64,000 bases of DNA from Pseudomonas putida (GCF_003228315.1 NZ_CP029693.1:1426001-1490000); one strand, 5' to 3'; positions 51,812 through 60,713 are shown, numbered from the stretch's first letter. The notes: generated from the sequence alone by a model not told the origin. Translations and numbers: made by a program.

Positions 51812-53440
51812 ATGACTGTATCGACTTCCCCGCTGCCCGGTCCCCTTTGGACAGTATTGAGTGACATTGCCCGGCACCACCCGGACAACGACGCCTTGAT
51901 TGCCGAAGACGGCCGTCTGAGTTATCGCCAGTTACTTGATCAGGTAGACAACGCGGCTCGCGCCATGCTCGGGCTGGGCCTGCAACGAGGCGAGCATGTG
52001 GGCCTGCTGATGGGTAACTCCGTGCAATGGGCGGTGCTCTGGTACGCAGCAGCTTCGCTCGGTCTGGTCTGCGTACCGTTCAACACGCGCTTTCGCAGTG
52101 AGGAGCTCAGCTACGGCCTGGGTCACGAAGATGTTCGGGTACTGTTCTGCGTCGATACTTTCCTCGACAAGATTGACTTCGTCGGCATGCTCGGGGATGT
52201 CGAACCGGCGATACACACCACGCTGCCGGGGAACAATCTACCGCTGCTAAGGCATTTGGTGGTTTTTGGCCAACGAGTACCACAAGCAGGACTGAGCGAG
52301 GCCGCCTTCCTTCAACTCGGTACCGATGTCCAGCCCATTGAATTGACCGCCGCACGCTCACGAGTCGAGCCCGACGATACGTTGTTGATCCAGTTCACCT
52401 CGGGAACCACCGCTTTTCCAAAAGGGGTCATGCTCAGCCATGCCTCGATGCTCGGGATTGCCAAGTGTGTGGCCGTTCGCATGGGCGTGCACTCGGAAGA
52501 TCGCTATTTCAGTCCACGACCGTTCTATCATGTGGCCGGCAGCACCATGTCATTGCTGGTCGCACTGGTTCATGGCGCCACGCTGGTCACCGCCGCGACA
52601 TTCGACCCGGCTCAGGCGCTGGCGATCATGGAACGCGAGCGGTGCACTTTGACCTCAGGCAATGACACCATGTTTCTGATGATGCTGGCCGAGCCCGGTT
52701 TCAACACCCATCGCTTGTACCTTCGCGGCGGCTGGGCGGCCGCCAGTCCGCAGATCCTCCATGACGTCGTCGAGAAGATGGGCGCGAAGGACATTTGCAA
52801 TGCGTACGGACTCTCGGAAGCCTCACCGAACCTGGTCTTCTCCGATTACCGCGAATCGCTCGATTTGCGGCTCAATGGTTCCATGACCACCCATGCCGGA
52901 CTGGATATTCAGGTTTGCGATCCCACCAGCGGTCAGCCTATGCCTGCGGGCCAACCGGGTGAAATCTGCGCGCGCGGCTGGAGCCTGATGAAGGGCTACT
53001 ACAAGCTTCCCGAACAGACAGCGTCCACCTTGCGCGAAGGCTGGCTGCATACCGGAGACCTCGGAACACTGTCTGCGGACGGCCGCCTGCAGTTTATCGG
53101 TCGACTCAAGGATATGTTCCGCGTCGGTGGCGAGAATGTTTCGCCGCTGGAAGTCGAACAGGTGCTGCTCAAACACCCTGCTATCGAACTGGCCCAAGTG
53201 ATTGGCGTTCCAGACCCGCGACTGGGAGAAGTCCCCGCGGCCTATGTCACCCTCAAGCAGGGAACCGTCGCCAGCAGCGAAGACTTGATCGCTTTCTGCA
53301 AGGCACGCTGCGCCAATTTCAAGGTGCCGCGCTATCTATCCATTGTTGAAGACTTCGAAAGCATCGGTATGACCGGATCGAGCAAGATCCAGAAAAACCG
53401 CTTACGCGACTTTGCCATTCACCAACTTGGGCTCGCGTGA
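51812..53440 (+). CDS. AMP-dependent acyl-CoA synthetase
   Basis: A 542-residue adenylating enzyme (ANL superfamily): ATP loop FTSGTTAFPKGV (about 193-204), AYGLSEASPN (aromatic/GE-type motif), HTGDLGTL with the ribose-binding Asp, hinge GRLKDMFRVGGENVSP and the C-terminal catalytic Lys in GSSKIQKNRLRD. It activates a carboxylic acid with CoA, and is the last gene of the operon. Acid not identifiable; fatty, cinnamic or small branched acids are all possible. Confidence 0.92.
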   Translation: MTVSTSPLPGPLWTVLSDIARHHPDNDALIAEDGRLSYRQLLDQVDNAARAMLGLGLQRGEHVGLLMGNSVQWAVLWYAAASLGLVCVPFNTRFRSEELSYGLGHEDVRVLFCVDTFLDKIDFVGMLGDVEPAIHTTLPGNNLPLLRHLVVFGQRVPQAGLSEAAFLQLGTDVQPIELTAARSRVEPDDTLLIQFTSGTTAFPKGVMLSHASMLGIAKCVAVRMGVHSEDRYFSPRPFYHVAGSTMSLLVALVHGATLVTAATFDPAQALAIMERERCTLTSGNDTMFLMMLAEPGFNTHRLYLRGGWAAASPQILHDVVEKMGAKDICNAYGLSEASPNLVFSDYRESLDLRLNGSMTTHAGLDIQVCDPTSGQPMPAGQPGEICARGWSLMKGYYKLPEQTASTLREGWLHTGDLGTLSADGRLQFIGRLKDMFRVGGENVSPLEVEQVLLKHPAIELAQVIGVPDPRLGEVPAAYVTLKQGTVASSEDLIAFCKARCANFKVPRYLSIVEDFESIGMTGSSKIQKNRLRDFAIHQLGLA

Positions 53441-53709
53441 ATACTGCGGGCTGAGCGGTAACCTGAAAAGTGTTACCAATTGAACAGCTTCAATGTTAAT
53501 GGCCTGGCCCGCCCGCTAAAGGGTAATCGGGGATCGTGCCAGGCAGTCCACAACCCAAACCGGTCAGGCGTGACAGGCAGAAAACGCCCCAGGTTGTGAA
53601 AAAAATCGCGGGCACTCTTGAGGACTGCATTGCTACGTAAAATTTGTCGCGTTCATTGATCAGCAGACCAACGCGATTTTCGTCTCGATCCTGACAGTCA
53701 AACCTGCTC
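53441..53709. other. intergenic region downstream of the acyl-CoA synthetase
   Basis: About 270 bases with no credible gene. GGTAAC / GTTACC (53457-53477) could form a weak hairpin after the operon. A short reading frame on the minus strand has no recognisable content. Confidence 0.5.
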
Positions 53710-54114
53710 CTAGACCACATTGTGTGTCCGGGGTCGAGCGGCCAATTGCGAGCGAGGCGTCAAGATGGCCAAGGCGGCCGCCACGATGAAGAGCGCCGGC
53801 ACGTCACCTGCCAAGTGCCCCAATTGTTCCGGCTGGGTGTCCGCCTGGACGGCCATGATTCCTCCGTGTATGGCGCTAGACCATACGGTGAACCAGATCA
53901 GGCTCAGATTGGCTAATGGATCACGTGCGGCCAGGATCAAGAAGACGCCAAGTGTGGCGTAGATGCCAACAATCATCATCGGATAATCCGAGTGACCGAC
54001 GTGCCAGGCCCAGCCGGACGGCCACAACAACATAAGTGGGTAGAGAGCAAGGCACACGAGGCCAGACAAAACCAGGACGACGCGCAAATACCTGAGGCGA
54101 TCGACTACGGTCAT
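53710..54114 (-). CDS. small membrane protein (DUF6632-like)
   Basis: A 134-residue protein with four hydrophobic segments (VLVLSGLVCLALYPLML, MIVGIYATLGVFLIL, SLIWFTVWSSAIHGGIMAV, ALFIVAAALAIL). HGGIMAVQA and the overall layout resemble the DUF6632 family of small integral membrane proteins. Function unknown. It is the last gene before the right att copy. Confidence 0.7.
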   Translation of the reverse strand: MTVVDRLRYLRVVLVLSGLVCLALYPLMLLWPSGWAWHVGHSDYPMMIVGIYATLGVFLILAARDPLANLSLIWFTVWSSAIHGGIMAVQADTQPEQLGHLAGDVPALFIVAAALAILTPRSQLAARPRTHNVV

Positions 54115-54413
54115 GGCGGACTCCTCTTTGGCTAATTCTAAATAGACCCCAAGTGGGGTAATAACGCCTTCACTGGCTTGGTGAATAACGTTCCTTGTTC
54201 AGCCGTCCATCCCTAACCAGGTCGGGTATTGTGTCAGTCGGGTGACCGCTGTAGGGGCTTATACACCATGGACGGGAAGCTCAATCAACTCCGGCAGTAG
54301 ACCAAGGAGACCTACTCACTGAAGATACATAACTTCATAACTAGCTGTTTTTAAGGATTTTTTACGTACCAAATAAAACATCAGTGGACGTCAATGAACA
54401 TCAAAACAGAAGA
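54115..54413. other. island right-end region without a gene
   Basis: About 300 bases between the membrane protein and the right att copy. An ACCCC / GGGGT hairpin is at 54145-54159. I see no integrase remnant in any frame; the final ~100 bases are AT-richer and could hold integration host factor or arm-type sites, but this is not demonstrated. Confidence 0.5.
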
Positions 54414-54475
54414 CATCGCCTCCGCCATCTTCATACGACAAAGCCCTGATTATTCAGGGCTTTGTCGTTTCTGGC
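54414..54475 (+). repeat. candidate att site, right (duplicate of tRNA-Ser 3' end and terminator)
   Basis: The same 62 bases as 12235-12296 with one mismatch, preceded by unrelated sequence (AAAACAGAAGA), so only the tRNA 3' part from the T stem is present, not a whole gene. Partial similarity continues to about 54497. It includes the tRNA terminator hairpin (54437-54466). Confidence 0.85.
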
Positions 54476-54575
54476 ATCTGTAAAAACCCCAGCCCTTGCA
54501 CTCGATCCCGAGTGCGCCATCAGGCGGCAGCACACCACGCCACCTAGAAGACTTTGCCGATGTCGCCGCTACCTT

Positions 54576-55472
54576 TCACAGCCAGCGCCGGTCCCTGGTA
54601 AAGCCAATCGCCAGCCAACGGTTGGGGCCTTCACTACCGATCGCCGCCGCGATTTCCGCGCGTACCCCGTCCAGTTCACTGACCGGCCAGTGGTTCATCG
54701 ACACCGGCAAGAGGATATGGATCTCGACAAACAGGCCCCGTCCGACTCTGCTGACGCAGTGGGAAAAGCTCTCGAAACCGTAGCGCTGGCTCATCCCGGC
54801 CATCAGCCCGGCGATTTCACTGTCCAGCGTCGTCGGGGTGATGCGCAGGATTTGCTTGGCCGCTTTCCACACCGTACGGCATGGCGCCGGAATCAGTACC
54901 AGGGTCAACAACGTCAGGATCAGCGGATCGATATAAGGCGTCAGTGCCTCATATTGACTGCCCTGCAACAAATAGCCCGTGCTGAACGCGAGCAGCAGAG
55001 CCAGGCTGATGGCGGTCGACATCAGCCAGCTGTGCAGATCAATCTGGATCAGCTCGGAACGCAGGCGCCGATTGCAACGACGCAAGTAGCCGTACATCAG
55101 CCCGGAGCCCGACGCCGTCACCCACGCATAGACAATCACCTCGTCAAAGGCCAGCACCTGCCCGCCACGCATCAACCCGTCTACCGAGTTGATGAGCGCA
55201 TAGACACAAAGGCTGACCAGCACGCTGCCATAGAGCGCCAGCACCATCGGCTCGATATGCCAGTAACCGCGCTGGAATCTCCGCCCGGGCTGTTTGAGCA
55301 ACAGGCGGGAAACCAGCAGGGAAAGCCCGGCCATACAAGAGTCGATGGCATTGAACAGACCGTCGAACACAATCGACTGCGAGCCCGCGAACAGGCCGAA
55401 GGCGATCCCCGTGCCTGCCAGCAGCACGGTGGCCACGATCGTTACCTGCAAAGCCCTCTGTTCAGTGGCCAT
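54576..55472 (-). CDS. cation diffusion facilitator family transporter
   Basis: A 298-residue protein of the CDF type: about six hydrophobic helices in residues 10-195 with IVFDGLFNAIDSCMAG (the Asp-rich helix 2 region), then a cytoplasmic domain ending SEGPNRWLAIGFTRD. Divalent metal efflux (Zn, Fe, Mn or Co) is the family function; the HxxxD-like residues in helix 5 (IDLHSWLMS) support it. It begins just outside the right att copy and is probably core chromosome. Confidence 0.85.
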   Translation of the reverse strand: MATEQRALQVTIVATVLLAGTGIAFGLFAGSQSIVFDGLFNAIDSCMAGLSLLVSRLLLKQPGRRFQRGYWHIEPMVLALYGSVLVSLCVYALINSVDGLMRGGQVLAFDEVIVYAWVTASGSGLMYGYLRRCNRRLRSELIQIDLHSWLMSTAISLALLLAFSTGYLLQGSQYEALTPYIDPLILTLLTLVLIPAPCRTVWKAAKQILRITPTTLDSEIAGLMAGMSQRYGFESFSHCVSRVGRGLFVEIHILLPVSMNHWPVSELDGVRAEIAAAIGSEGPNRWLAIGFTRDRRWL

Positions 55473-55509
55473 TTCTACTCACTCCTATTACAGCTAACGG
55501 CGTGGCCGT

Positions 55510-56463
55510 TTACAGGTCGAGGGTCAAGGTGGGGGTCAGTGCACGCGAGACGCAAAGCATCATCACGTTGCCGCGCGCGCGTTCGCCCTCGGTCAGCAGC
55601 GAGTCGCGGTGATCCGGCGTACCGTCCAGCACCCGGGTCTCGCACATGCCGCAGATTCCCTGTTCACAGGAGGACGCGACCTGATGCCCGGCTGCACGCA
55701 GAGCGCCCATGATCGAGCAGTCGGATGGCACGTCGACCTCGGCGCCACTGCGCGCCAGGATCACCTTCAAGGTTTCCCCCGAGGCTGCTCCAGGTGCAGG
55801 AGCCACCGGCGCGAAACGTTCCAGGTGCAAGCGCTCGCTCAGACCGGCTTCGGCGAAGCGCGCGCTCAAGGCATCGAGCAACACCGCCGGGCCACAGCTA
55901 TAAATGTCCTGCCCGGCAGCGGCAGCGGCGACAATCGCATCCAGGTCGAGCAGGCCGACCTCGTCGGCCGGCAGGATCTCCACCCTGCCCTGCCCCAGCG
56001 CCTGCAGCTCCTGGACAAAGGCCATCGAACGCCGCGAGCGACCGCCGTACAGCAGCTGCCACTGCGCGCCGGCACGTTGCGCCGCCCGAGCCATGGACAG
56101 GATCGGCGTGATACCGATCCCGCCAGCCACAAACAGGTACGACTGATCCGGTTGCAAGGCAAAGGCATTGCGCGGGCCACGAATGGCCAGCGTCTGGCCC
56201 ACACGCAAGCGCCCATGGACTTCCTGCGAACCGCCGCGCCCCTTGCATTCCAGCAGCACGCCAATACGCAGGCGCTGGCGATCCAGAGGATCGCCGCACA
56301 GCGAGTACTGACGCACCAGGCCGGAGGGCAACAACAGATCGATATGCGCGCCCGGTGTCCATTCGGGAAATACCGAACCGTCAGTGGCCTGCAATTCGAG
56401 AGACATCACCCCTTCGGCCTCCAGCCGCATGCAGGTGATCTGTACCTCGAATTGCGCTCCCAT
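55510..56463 (-). CDS. PDR/VanB family ferredoxin reductase (Rieske oxygenase reductase component)
   Basis: About 317 residues in the order FMN/FAD-binding barrel (RQYSLCGDP about 45-53), NAD-binding domain (GGIGITPILSMARAA, YSCGPAVLLDAL) and C-terminal plant-type [2Fe-2S] ferredoxin (SSCEQGICGMCETRVLDG, later LCVSRA). This is the phthalate dioxygenase reductase layout. It passes electrons from NAD(P)H to the Rieske oxygenase encoded directly upstream. A GTG at 56472 overlaps that gene's stop (GTGA) and may be the true start. Confidence 0.9.
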   Translation of the reverse strand: MGAQFEVQITCMRLEAEGVMSLELQATDGSVFPEWTPGAHIDLLLPSGLVRQYSLCGDPLDRQRLRIGVLLECKGRGGSQEVHGRLRVGQTLAIRGPRNAFALQPDQSYLFVAGGIGITPILSMARAAQRAGAQWQLLYGGRSRRSMAFVQELQALGQGRVEILPADEVGLLDLDAIVAAAAAGQDIYSCGPAVLLDALSARFAEAGLSERLHLERFAPVAPAPGAASGETLKVILARSGAEVDVPSDCSIMGALRAAGHQVASSCEQGICGMCETRVLDGTPDHRDSLLTEGERARGNVMMLCVSRALTPTLTLDL

Positions 56464-56468
56464 GGCAC

Positions 56469-57500
56469 TCACGACGACACCTTTTGCTCGCCAACCAGGC
56501 GTATCGGCAGTTCGTGAGCGCGCTCGATGAACTCGCGGAAAGCGCGACGATAATTGAGGGTGTACAAGTCCGAAGGCACCGAGTGCTCGACAACCGTCGC
56601 GTCCCAATCAATTTCCCGTGGACTGATAGTGGCGGCCACCGGCAGATCCTCCAAGTACAGCAGCTCTTCGACACGCAGGCACTCCTGCAAATCGCCGCCC
56701 TTGTAATCACGGTCGTTGGCCACGCCCCAGAAAATCTTCACGTGCTCATAGGTTTCCGGGCACGGGAAACCCGCGACCACACGCTTGCCCAGTCGCTCGT
56801 AGTCGTAGTTGATGGCGACCAGCCCCGGCGCCACGATGTGGTAGCCCATCATGCAGTCACCGTCATTGGCCCACTCGCCTTCGCAGGATTGCAGGGGCCG
56901 ATCCATCCATACGTCCAGGCCTTCGCGGCGCACTTTGAGTGGCTCAACGACAGGGTTCACATGGCCCATCATGCCGCGATGGATATAGGCGAAATGCGCG
57001 ACGTCGCCGAAGTTCTCGATGGCCACGGCCACGCCCGTTGGCGAGTCCAGCGGTTCGGCGGCCAGCCACTCCAGGTTCATCTCGCGCCATTCGGGCAGGT
57101 CATAGAGTTCGAACAGCGGCTCTTCCAGGGACGTCCAGACATGCCCGTAACGCTCTTCACACGCATAAGTGTGGACGGCGGCCCCATTAGGGATTTTGCA
57201 CTGGTCTTCCAGCGAGGGAATATGGCTGCACTTGCCGGTGTGCCCGGAGTACTGCCAGCCGTGATACGGACAGGCAATGCTCTCGCCATGCACTTCACCC
57301 AGGGACAGGTCGGCGCCCCGATGCGGGCAGCGCGCCGCTTGCACCACAGCCTTGCCGGACTCGGTGCGATACACCACCAGCTTCTCGCCAAGCAGAGTCG
57401 CCGACTGTGGCTTTTCAAGATCCATCGAACGGGCGACCGGGAACCATTGGCGGCGCATGGCCTGTTCCGCGCGTTGACGTTGGGTAAGTTGCGTAGTCAT
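56469..57500 (-). CDS. Rieske [2Fe-2S] aromatic ring-hydroxylating oxygenase, alpha subunit
   Basis: A 343-residue oxygenase. The Rieske center is CPHRG (Cys58, His60) plus CPYHGW (Cys77, His80). The mononuclear iron site is ENFGDVAHFAYIHRG with the bridging Asp166 and His169, His174. No beta subunit gene follows, so it is a homo-oligomer of the phthalate/vanillate demethylase class. It would dihydroxylate or demethylate an aromatic or heterocyclic substrate, with the adjacent reductase. Start set at MTTQLTQ. Confidence 0.93.
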   Translation of the reverse strand: MTTQLTQRQRAEQAMRRQWFPVARSMDLEKPQSATLLGEKLVVYRTESGKAVVQAARCPHRGADLSLGEVHGESIACPYHGWQYSGHTGKCSHIPSLEDQCKIPNGAAVHTYACEERYGHVWTSLEEPLFELYDLPEWREMNLEWLAAEPLDSPTGVAVAIENFGDVAHFAYIHRGMMGHVNPVVEPLKVRREGLDVWMDRPLQSCEGEWANDGDCMMGYHIVAPGLVAINYDYERLGKRVVAGFPCPETYEHVKIFWGVANDRDYKGGDLQECLRVEELLYLEDLPVAATISPREIDWDATVVEHSVPSDLYTLNYRRAFREFIERAHELPIRLVGEQKVSS

Positions 57501-57529
57501 GGGTGTGTCCTCACAGGATTTCTTGTTAT

Positions 57530-58342
57530 TCAGATGCCAACCAGCAGCGCGCCGCCGTTCACCGGCAGCACCTGGCCGGCAATAAACGCCGCCTCGTCGC
57601 TGGCCAGGAACGCGACGGCAGCGGCGATTTCTTCCGGATGCACCAGGCGCCCCAGGGGAATGTTGGCTTTCTCGGGTTCGATGTATTCGTCCGGCACCAT
57701 GCGGGTGAGGATGGCGCCAGGGGTGATGGCATTGACCAGGATGCCCTCGCCGACGAACTCCTTGGACAGGGTCTTCATCAGGCCGAGCTGGGCAGCCTTG
57801 CTGACCATGTAGGCGTAGGAGTGACCGTCCGGCACCTGGCCCCATTGCGAGTTGATGAAGATCACCCGCGGCGCGCGGCTCTGGCGCAGGTACGGCAGCG
57901 CTGCGCGGGTCAGATACAACGGCGCGTGCACATTGATGGCCAACAGGCGATCGAAGTTGGCGTCGTCGGTCTGCTCAAGGCCGGTCATCGAGTAAATCAG
58001 CCCGGCGTTATGCACCAGGATGTCGAGGCCGCCCAGTTGCTCGGCGACCTGTGCCACGCAACGCTCGGCCAGGGCACGGTCGGTGATGTCGACGCCCAGG
58101 GCGATGGCGCGACCACCCTCCTCGACGATATCCGCAGCGGTGGCGCGAGCAACGTCTTCGTCGATATCGACGATCGCCACCGCCGCACCACGGGCAGCCA
58201 GCAGGCGCGCATGGGCACGGCCGGCACCACGGCCGGCGCCAGTGATCAGGGCGACCCGACCACTGAGCTTGTGCGCCTCGGGCGACAGGTTCAGCACCGA
58301 CTCGGGAGCCTCACCGGCCAGCCTCTTCTGAGAATGGGACAT
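57530..58342 (-). CDS. short-chain dehydrogenase/reductase next to the Rieske oxygenase
   Basis: A 270-residue SDR: TGAGRGAG (~33-40), HNAG, INSQWG around the catalytic Ser, YAYMVSK with Tyr/Lys, and a C-terminal AGQVLPVNGG. It could be a dihydrodiol dehydrogenase that rearomatises the Rieske product, or an alcohol dehydrogenase. It is 29 bases upstream of the Rieske gene in one operon and 15 bases downstream of the VOC gene. Confidence 0.9.
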   Translation of the reverse strand: MSHSQKRLAGEAPESVLNLSPEAHKLSGRVALITGAGRGAGRAHARLLAARGAAVAIVDIDEDVARATAADIVEEGGRAIALGVDITDRALAERCVAQVAEQLGGLDILVHNAGLIYSMTGLEQTDDANFDRLLAINVHAPLYLTRAALPYLRQSRAPRVIFINSQWGQVPDGHSYAYMVSKAAQLGLMKTLSKEFVGEGILVNAITPGAILTRMVPDEYIEPEKANIPLGRLVHPEEIAAAVAFLASDEAAFIAGQVLPVNGGALLVGI

Positions 58343-58357
58343 GGTTGTGCTCCTGAA

Positions 58358-58774
58358 TCAGACGGTCTTGTGCGGCTGGGTGATGTAGAACATGTTGCCG
58401 TCCGGGTCGAACATTGGACGGTAGCGGTAGTGGGTGCCGTTGGGGTGCTGCCACTCGATGGGCTTGGCCGTCACCCACTGCACCTTGCCGTCGAGGCAGG
58501 CGATGGCTTCGTCAAGGTTCTCTACCTCAAAGGCGAAGGAGTCGAAACCCGGCTTGTCCTCCAGGTTCACCGCCGTGCGGCGCTCGACCGGCGTGGTATC
58601 GGTGGTGTGGAACAGGTACAGGGTGACGTTGCCCATTTCGATGGCGGCCCAACGCTCTTCGGCCACGTAGGGCAGGAAGAAGCCCAGGCCGAGGGTGCCG
58701 TGGTAGAAGTCCACCAGGCGCTGCACGTCGTTGGTGAGGATGTCCATGTTGTCGAGGCGTTTGAGCTTGAGCAT
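58358..58774 (-). CDS. VOC (glyoxalase / extradiol dioxygenase fold) family protein
   Basis: A 138-residue single VOC domain: LDNMDILTNDVQRLVDFYHG at the start and FDPDGNMFYITQP near the end. A Glu in FAFEVENLDEA and Asp residues could bind metal, but the usual dioxygenase histidines are not all present. It may bind or isomerise the ring-cleavage or oxygenation product. Start at MLKLKR preceded by GGACA; part of the Rieske operon. Confidence 0.85.
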   Translation of the reverse strand: MLKLKRLDNMDILTNDVQRLVDFYHGTLGLGFFLPYVAEERWAAIEMGNVTLYLFHTTDTTPVERRTAVNLEDKPGFDSFAFEVENLDEAIACLDGKVQWVTAKPIEWQHPNGTHYRYRPMFDPDGNMFYITQPHKTV

Positions 58775-58806
58775 GAGGTGTGTCCTTTTTGTTTTATGGA
58801 ATGAAT

Positions 58807-59880
58807 TCAGTCGTGGGCCAGCCACTGCGGGTGGCCGCAAGGGCCGCCTGGCAAAGCCGTCAGCGAGCCGCTGGCAACGTCGATCACCAGGCTGACCAAC
58901 GTGGCGTACTGACCGGCGATTGGCTGGCCGGCAATCGGATGGCAACAGACGGCACTGGCGCCGCCCAGATGGCTGTTCATCGCCGCCAGCACGTGCTGTG
59001 CGGTCAGGCCCTGTCGGCCGACCAGGCGACGGGTCAGCAGGTCGTAGCGCACCAGGGTGTCCGGGAATGCGCGGGGCTCGGTGTCGTGTTCACGGGCCGG
59101 GCTTGAGAGAAAGTGGTTGGTGTGCACCAGCAGGCCGTCGGCATCCGGGAACACCAGCCCCGGGCCGCCAGGGTGCAGCTCGACCGATACCGCTGCGCTG
59201 GAATTGTCCACGGCAGCGATCAGGGTCAAGGAACTTGAAGCGGACACCTTGGCCGAGCCCAGCAGTTGCAGGGCCTGATTGATGTCGTTGCAGCTGTCCA
59301 GCATCCAGCGCGAGGTCACATGCACCGGCACGCCAATCGCTTTGCCGTCGTGTTCGTGGTGCAGGATGTTGAAGTGCACGCCCAGGCCACGGCTGTTCAC
59401 GCCGGCCTTGCCGACAATGCCGAACTCGGTGACGGTGGTGGTCAGGCTGCCATCAGCATGGGGAATCTCCCAGGTGAGCCACAGGTCAGCGAATTCGGCG
59501 TACCAGTCCCAGGTCTGCACCGCCACCGGTTTGCCGCTGAAGGGTTCGATGCGCACCACGGTGGAGCACTCGCCGCGCAGTTGCGCGCCAAGGTAAGCGA
59601 GGATTTCGGTGCGCGCGTTGATGGCGCCAAGGTAGGCCAGTTCCACACCCGAGCCCTCGGCCATACCCAGCAGTTCCTGATACAGCGGTGGCGCGAACGC
59701 CTCGATCTGCGCCAGGGCTTGTGCACCCAGAGCACGCAGGTCGAATGGACGGGTGGCGACGCGGTCGAACAAGGCCTGATAGGTCTCTACGCTGGCGCGA
59801 ATCTTTTGCGCATGTTGCTGGCCGAACTCAAGGCCGCGAGCGTTCGGCTCGGTCTGGGTAGAGCGAAAAACGCAGGTCAT
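58807..59880 (-). CDS. C45 family autoproteolytic acyltransferase/hydrolase
   Basis: A 357-residue Ntn-hydrolase-fold protein of the acyl-CoA:6-aminopenicillanic acid acyltransferase family. The self-cleavage site is RGECSTVVR with Cys105 as the likely new N-terminal nucleophile; before it lies EGSGVELAYLGAINARTE. Family members make or break amide bonds. In this operon it may release the amine or hydrolyse a glutamyl amide. Its start overlaps the preceding gene's stop by 4 bases (ATGA). Confidence 0.88.
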   Translation of the reverse strand: MTCVFRSTQTEPNARGLEFGQQHAQKIRASVETYQALFDRVATRPFDLRALGAQALAQIEAFAPPLYQELLGMAEGSGVELAYLGAINARTEILAYLGAQLRGECSTVVRIEPFSGKPVAVQTWDWYAEFADLWLTWEIPHADGSLTTTVTEFGIVGKAGVNSRGLGVHFNILHHEHDGKAIGVPVHVTSRWMLDSCNDINQALQLLGSAKVSASSSLTLIAAVDNSSAAVSVELHPGGPGLVFPDADGLLVHTNHFLSSPAREHDTEPRAFPDTLVRYDLLTRRLVGRQGLTAQHVLAAMNSHLGGASAVCCHPIAGQPIAGQYATLVSLVIDVASGSLTALPGGPCGHPQWLAHD

Positions 59881-60713
59881 TTCAACAACTCCAGTTGCGG
59901 TGCTACCTGACGGGCAACGTCATCCAGACGGGCGAACCAGACGTCGCCGTCATCGACCATGCGCTCGACAAGGCGCTCCAATTGTTCGAAGCGCGCGGCA
60001 CGGCCGATCACTTCCGGGTGCATGGTGAAGCTGGTGTGGCGACCATCGCGGCGGGCCGATTCGTATTCCGCCAGCCAGCTGTCGAACAGCGCGCGCGGCG
60101 CGGTGAAGTTGCCGCCGTTATCGATGCCCCAGCCGAACATCGGATAGTCATCCAGCGACCAGTGCACCGGCAGTTCGAGGATCGACGCGCCGTTCCAGGT
60201 TTCGAAGTAGGGACGGTCGTCACCCATGCAGCTGGAGTCGTAGGTGAACCCGTTGGCCAGCACCAGTTCGAACGTCTCCGGTGTCAGCTCCCAGGACGAG
60301 GAGCGATAGCCCACCGGCTTCGGCGCTCCGGCCCGGGCCAGCGCTTCCAGCCCCCGGTGCATTTCCTCGGTTTGCTGCTCGGCGCTGACCTTGTCGCTGC
60401 GCAAGTGCATATGGCCATGGTGACCAATCTCGTGCCCCTCCTTGAGCAGCATCTCCACCAGGTGCGGGTGCTGTTCGGCGGTGTAGCCGGGCACGAAAAA
60501 GGTCGCCGGGATCTTGTGCCGGCGCAGCAGTTCGAGAATCCGCGGCACGCCACGGGTAACCCCGAACCGTCCTTCGGACAGACTGGTCAGGCGACGTGCA
60601 AACGCCGGGCTTTCGCCGAGAAAACCGGCCTCCGCATCGACGTCGAAGGTCAGGGAAACCCCGGTCGATTTGGTGGCTGGCCACCGCAGCTTGTGTGGGC
60701 TTTGAGTGTTCAT
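59877..60713 (-). CDS. polysaccharide deacetylase-fold amidohydrolase (PuuE-like)
   Basis: A 278-residue NodB-fold protein: VSLTFDVDAEAG (motif 1, metal Asp, about 19-30), GHEIGHHGHMH (motif 2, His-x3-His), GYRSSSWELT (motif 3) and a C-terminal FTMHPEVIGRAARF (motif 5). No signal peptide, so it is cytoplasmic and more likely acts on an amide or imide such as in purine or amine catabolism than on a polysaccharide. It overlaps the C45 gene by 4 bases, so they are co-translated. Confidence 0.88.
   Translation of the reverse strand: MNTQSPHKLRWPATKSTGVSLTFDVDAEAGFLGESPAFARRLTSLSEGRFGVTRGVPRILELLRRHKIPATFFVPGYTAEQHPHLVEMLLKEGHEIGHHGHMHLRSDKVSAEQQTEEMHRGLEALARAGAPKPVGYRSSSWELTPETFELVLANGFTYDSSCMGDDRPYFETWNGASILELPVHWSLDDYPMFGWGIDNGGNFTAPRALFDSWLAEYESARRDGRHTSFTMHPEVIGRAARFEQLERLVERMVDDGDVWFARLDDVARQVAPQLELLK

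Larger units (their letters stand above)
12235..54475. mobile_element. putative genomic island at tRNA-Ser carrying aromatic amine / 4-hydroxyphenylacetate catabolism
   Basis: The interval is bounded by 62-base direct repeats of the tRNA-Ser 3' end (12235-12296 and 54414-54475). Just inside the left repeat, where an integrase would normally lie, there are only fragments of an XRE regulator and an IS30 transposase. The rest is catabolic cargo: hpa meta-cleavage operon, amine oxidase, 4-hydroxyphenylacetate hydroxylase, dehydrogenases, transporters and a CoA-dependent operon. No integrase, excisionase, relaxase or conjugation gene is visible, so the element appears to be fixed. Outer boundaries are inferred from the repeats; nested or successive insertions remain possible. 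Confidence 0.75.

Noticed and set aside
53496..53720. A 74-codon minus-strand frame after the acyl-CoA synthetase
   Set aside because: No ribosome site or recognisable content; overlaps the end of the small membrane protein gene.
12249..54413. Tyrosine or serine recombinase for the island
   Set aside because: No gene with the Arg-His-Arg-Tyr or resolvase pattern is present among the real genes on either strand.
57503..58804. A 433-codon plus-strand open frame opposite the SDR and VOC genes
   Set aside because: Spans two well-defined genes on the other strand and encodes no recognisable domain.
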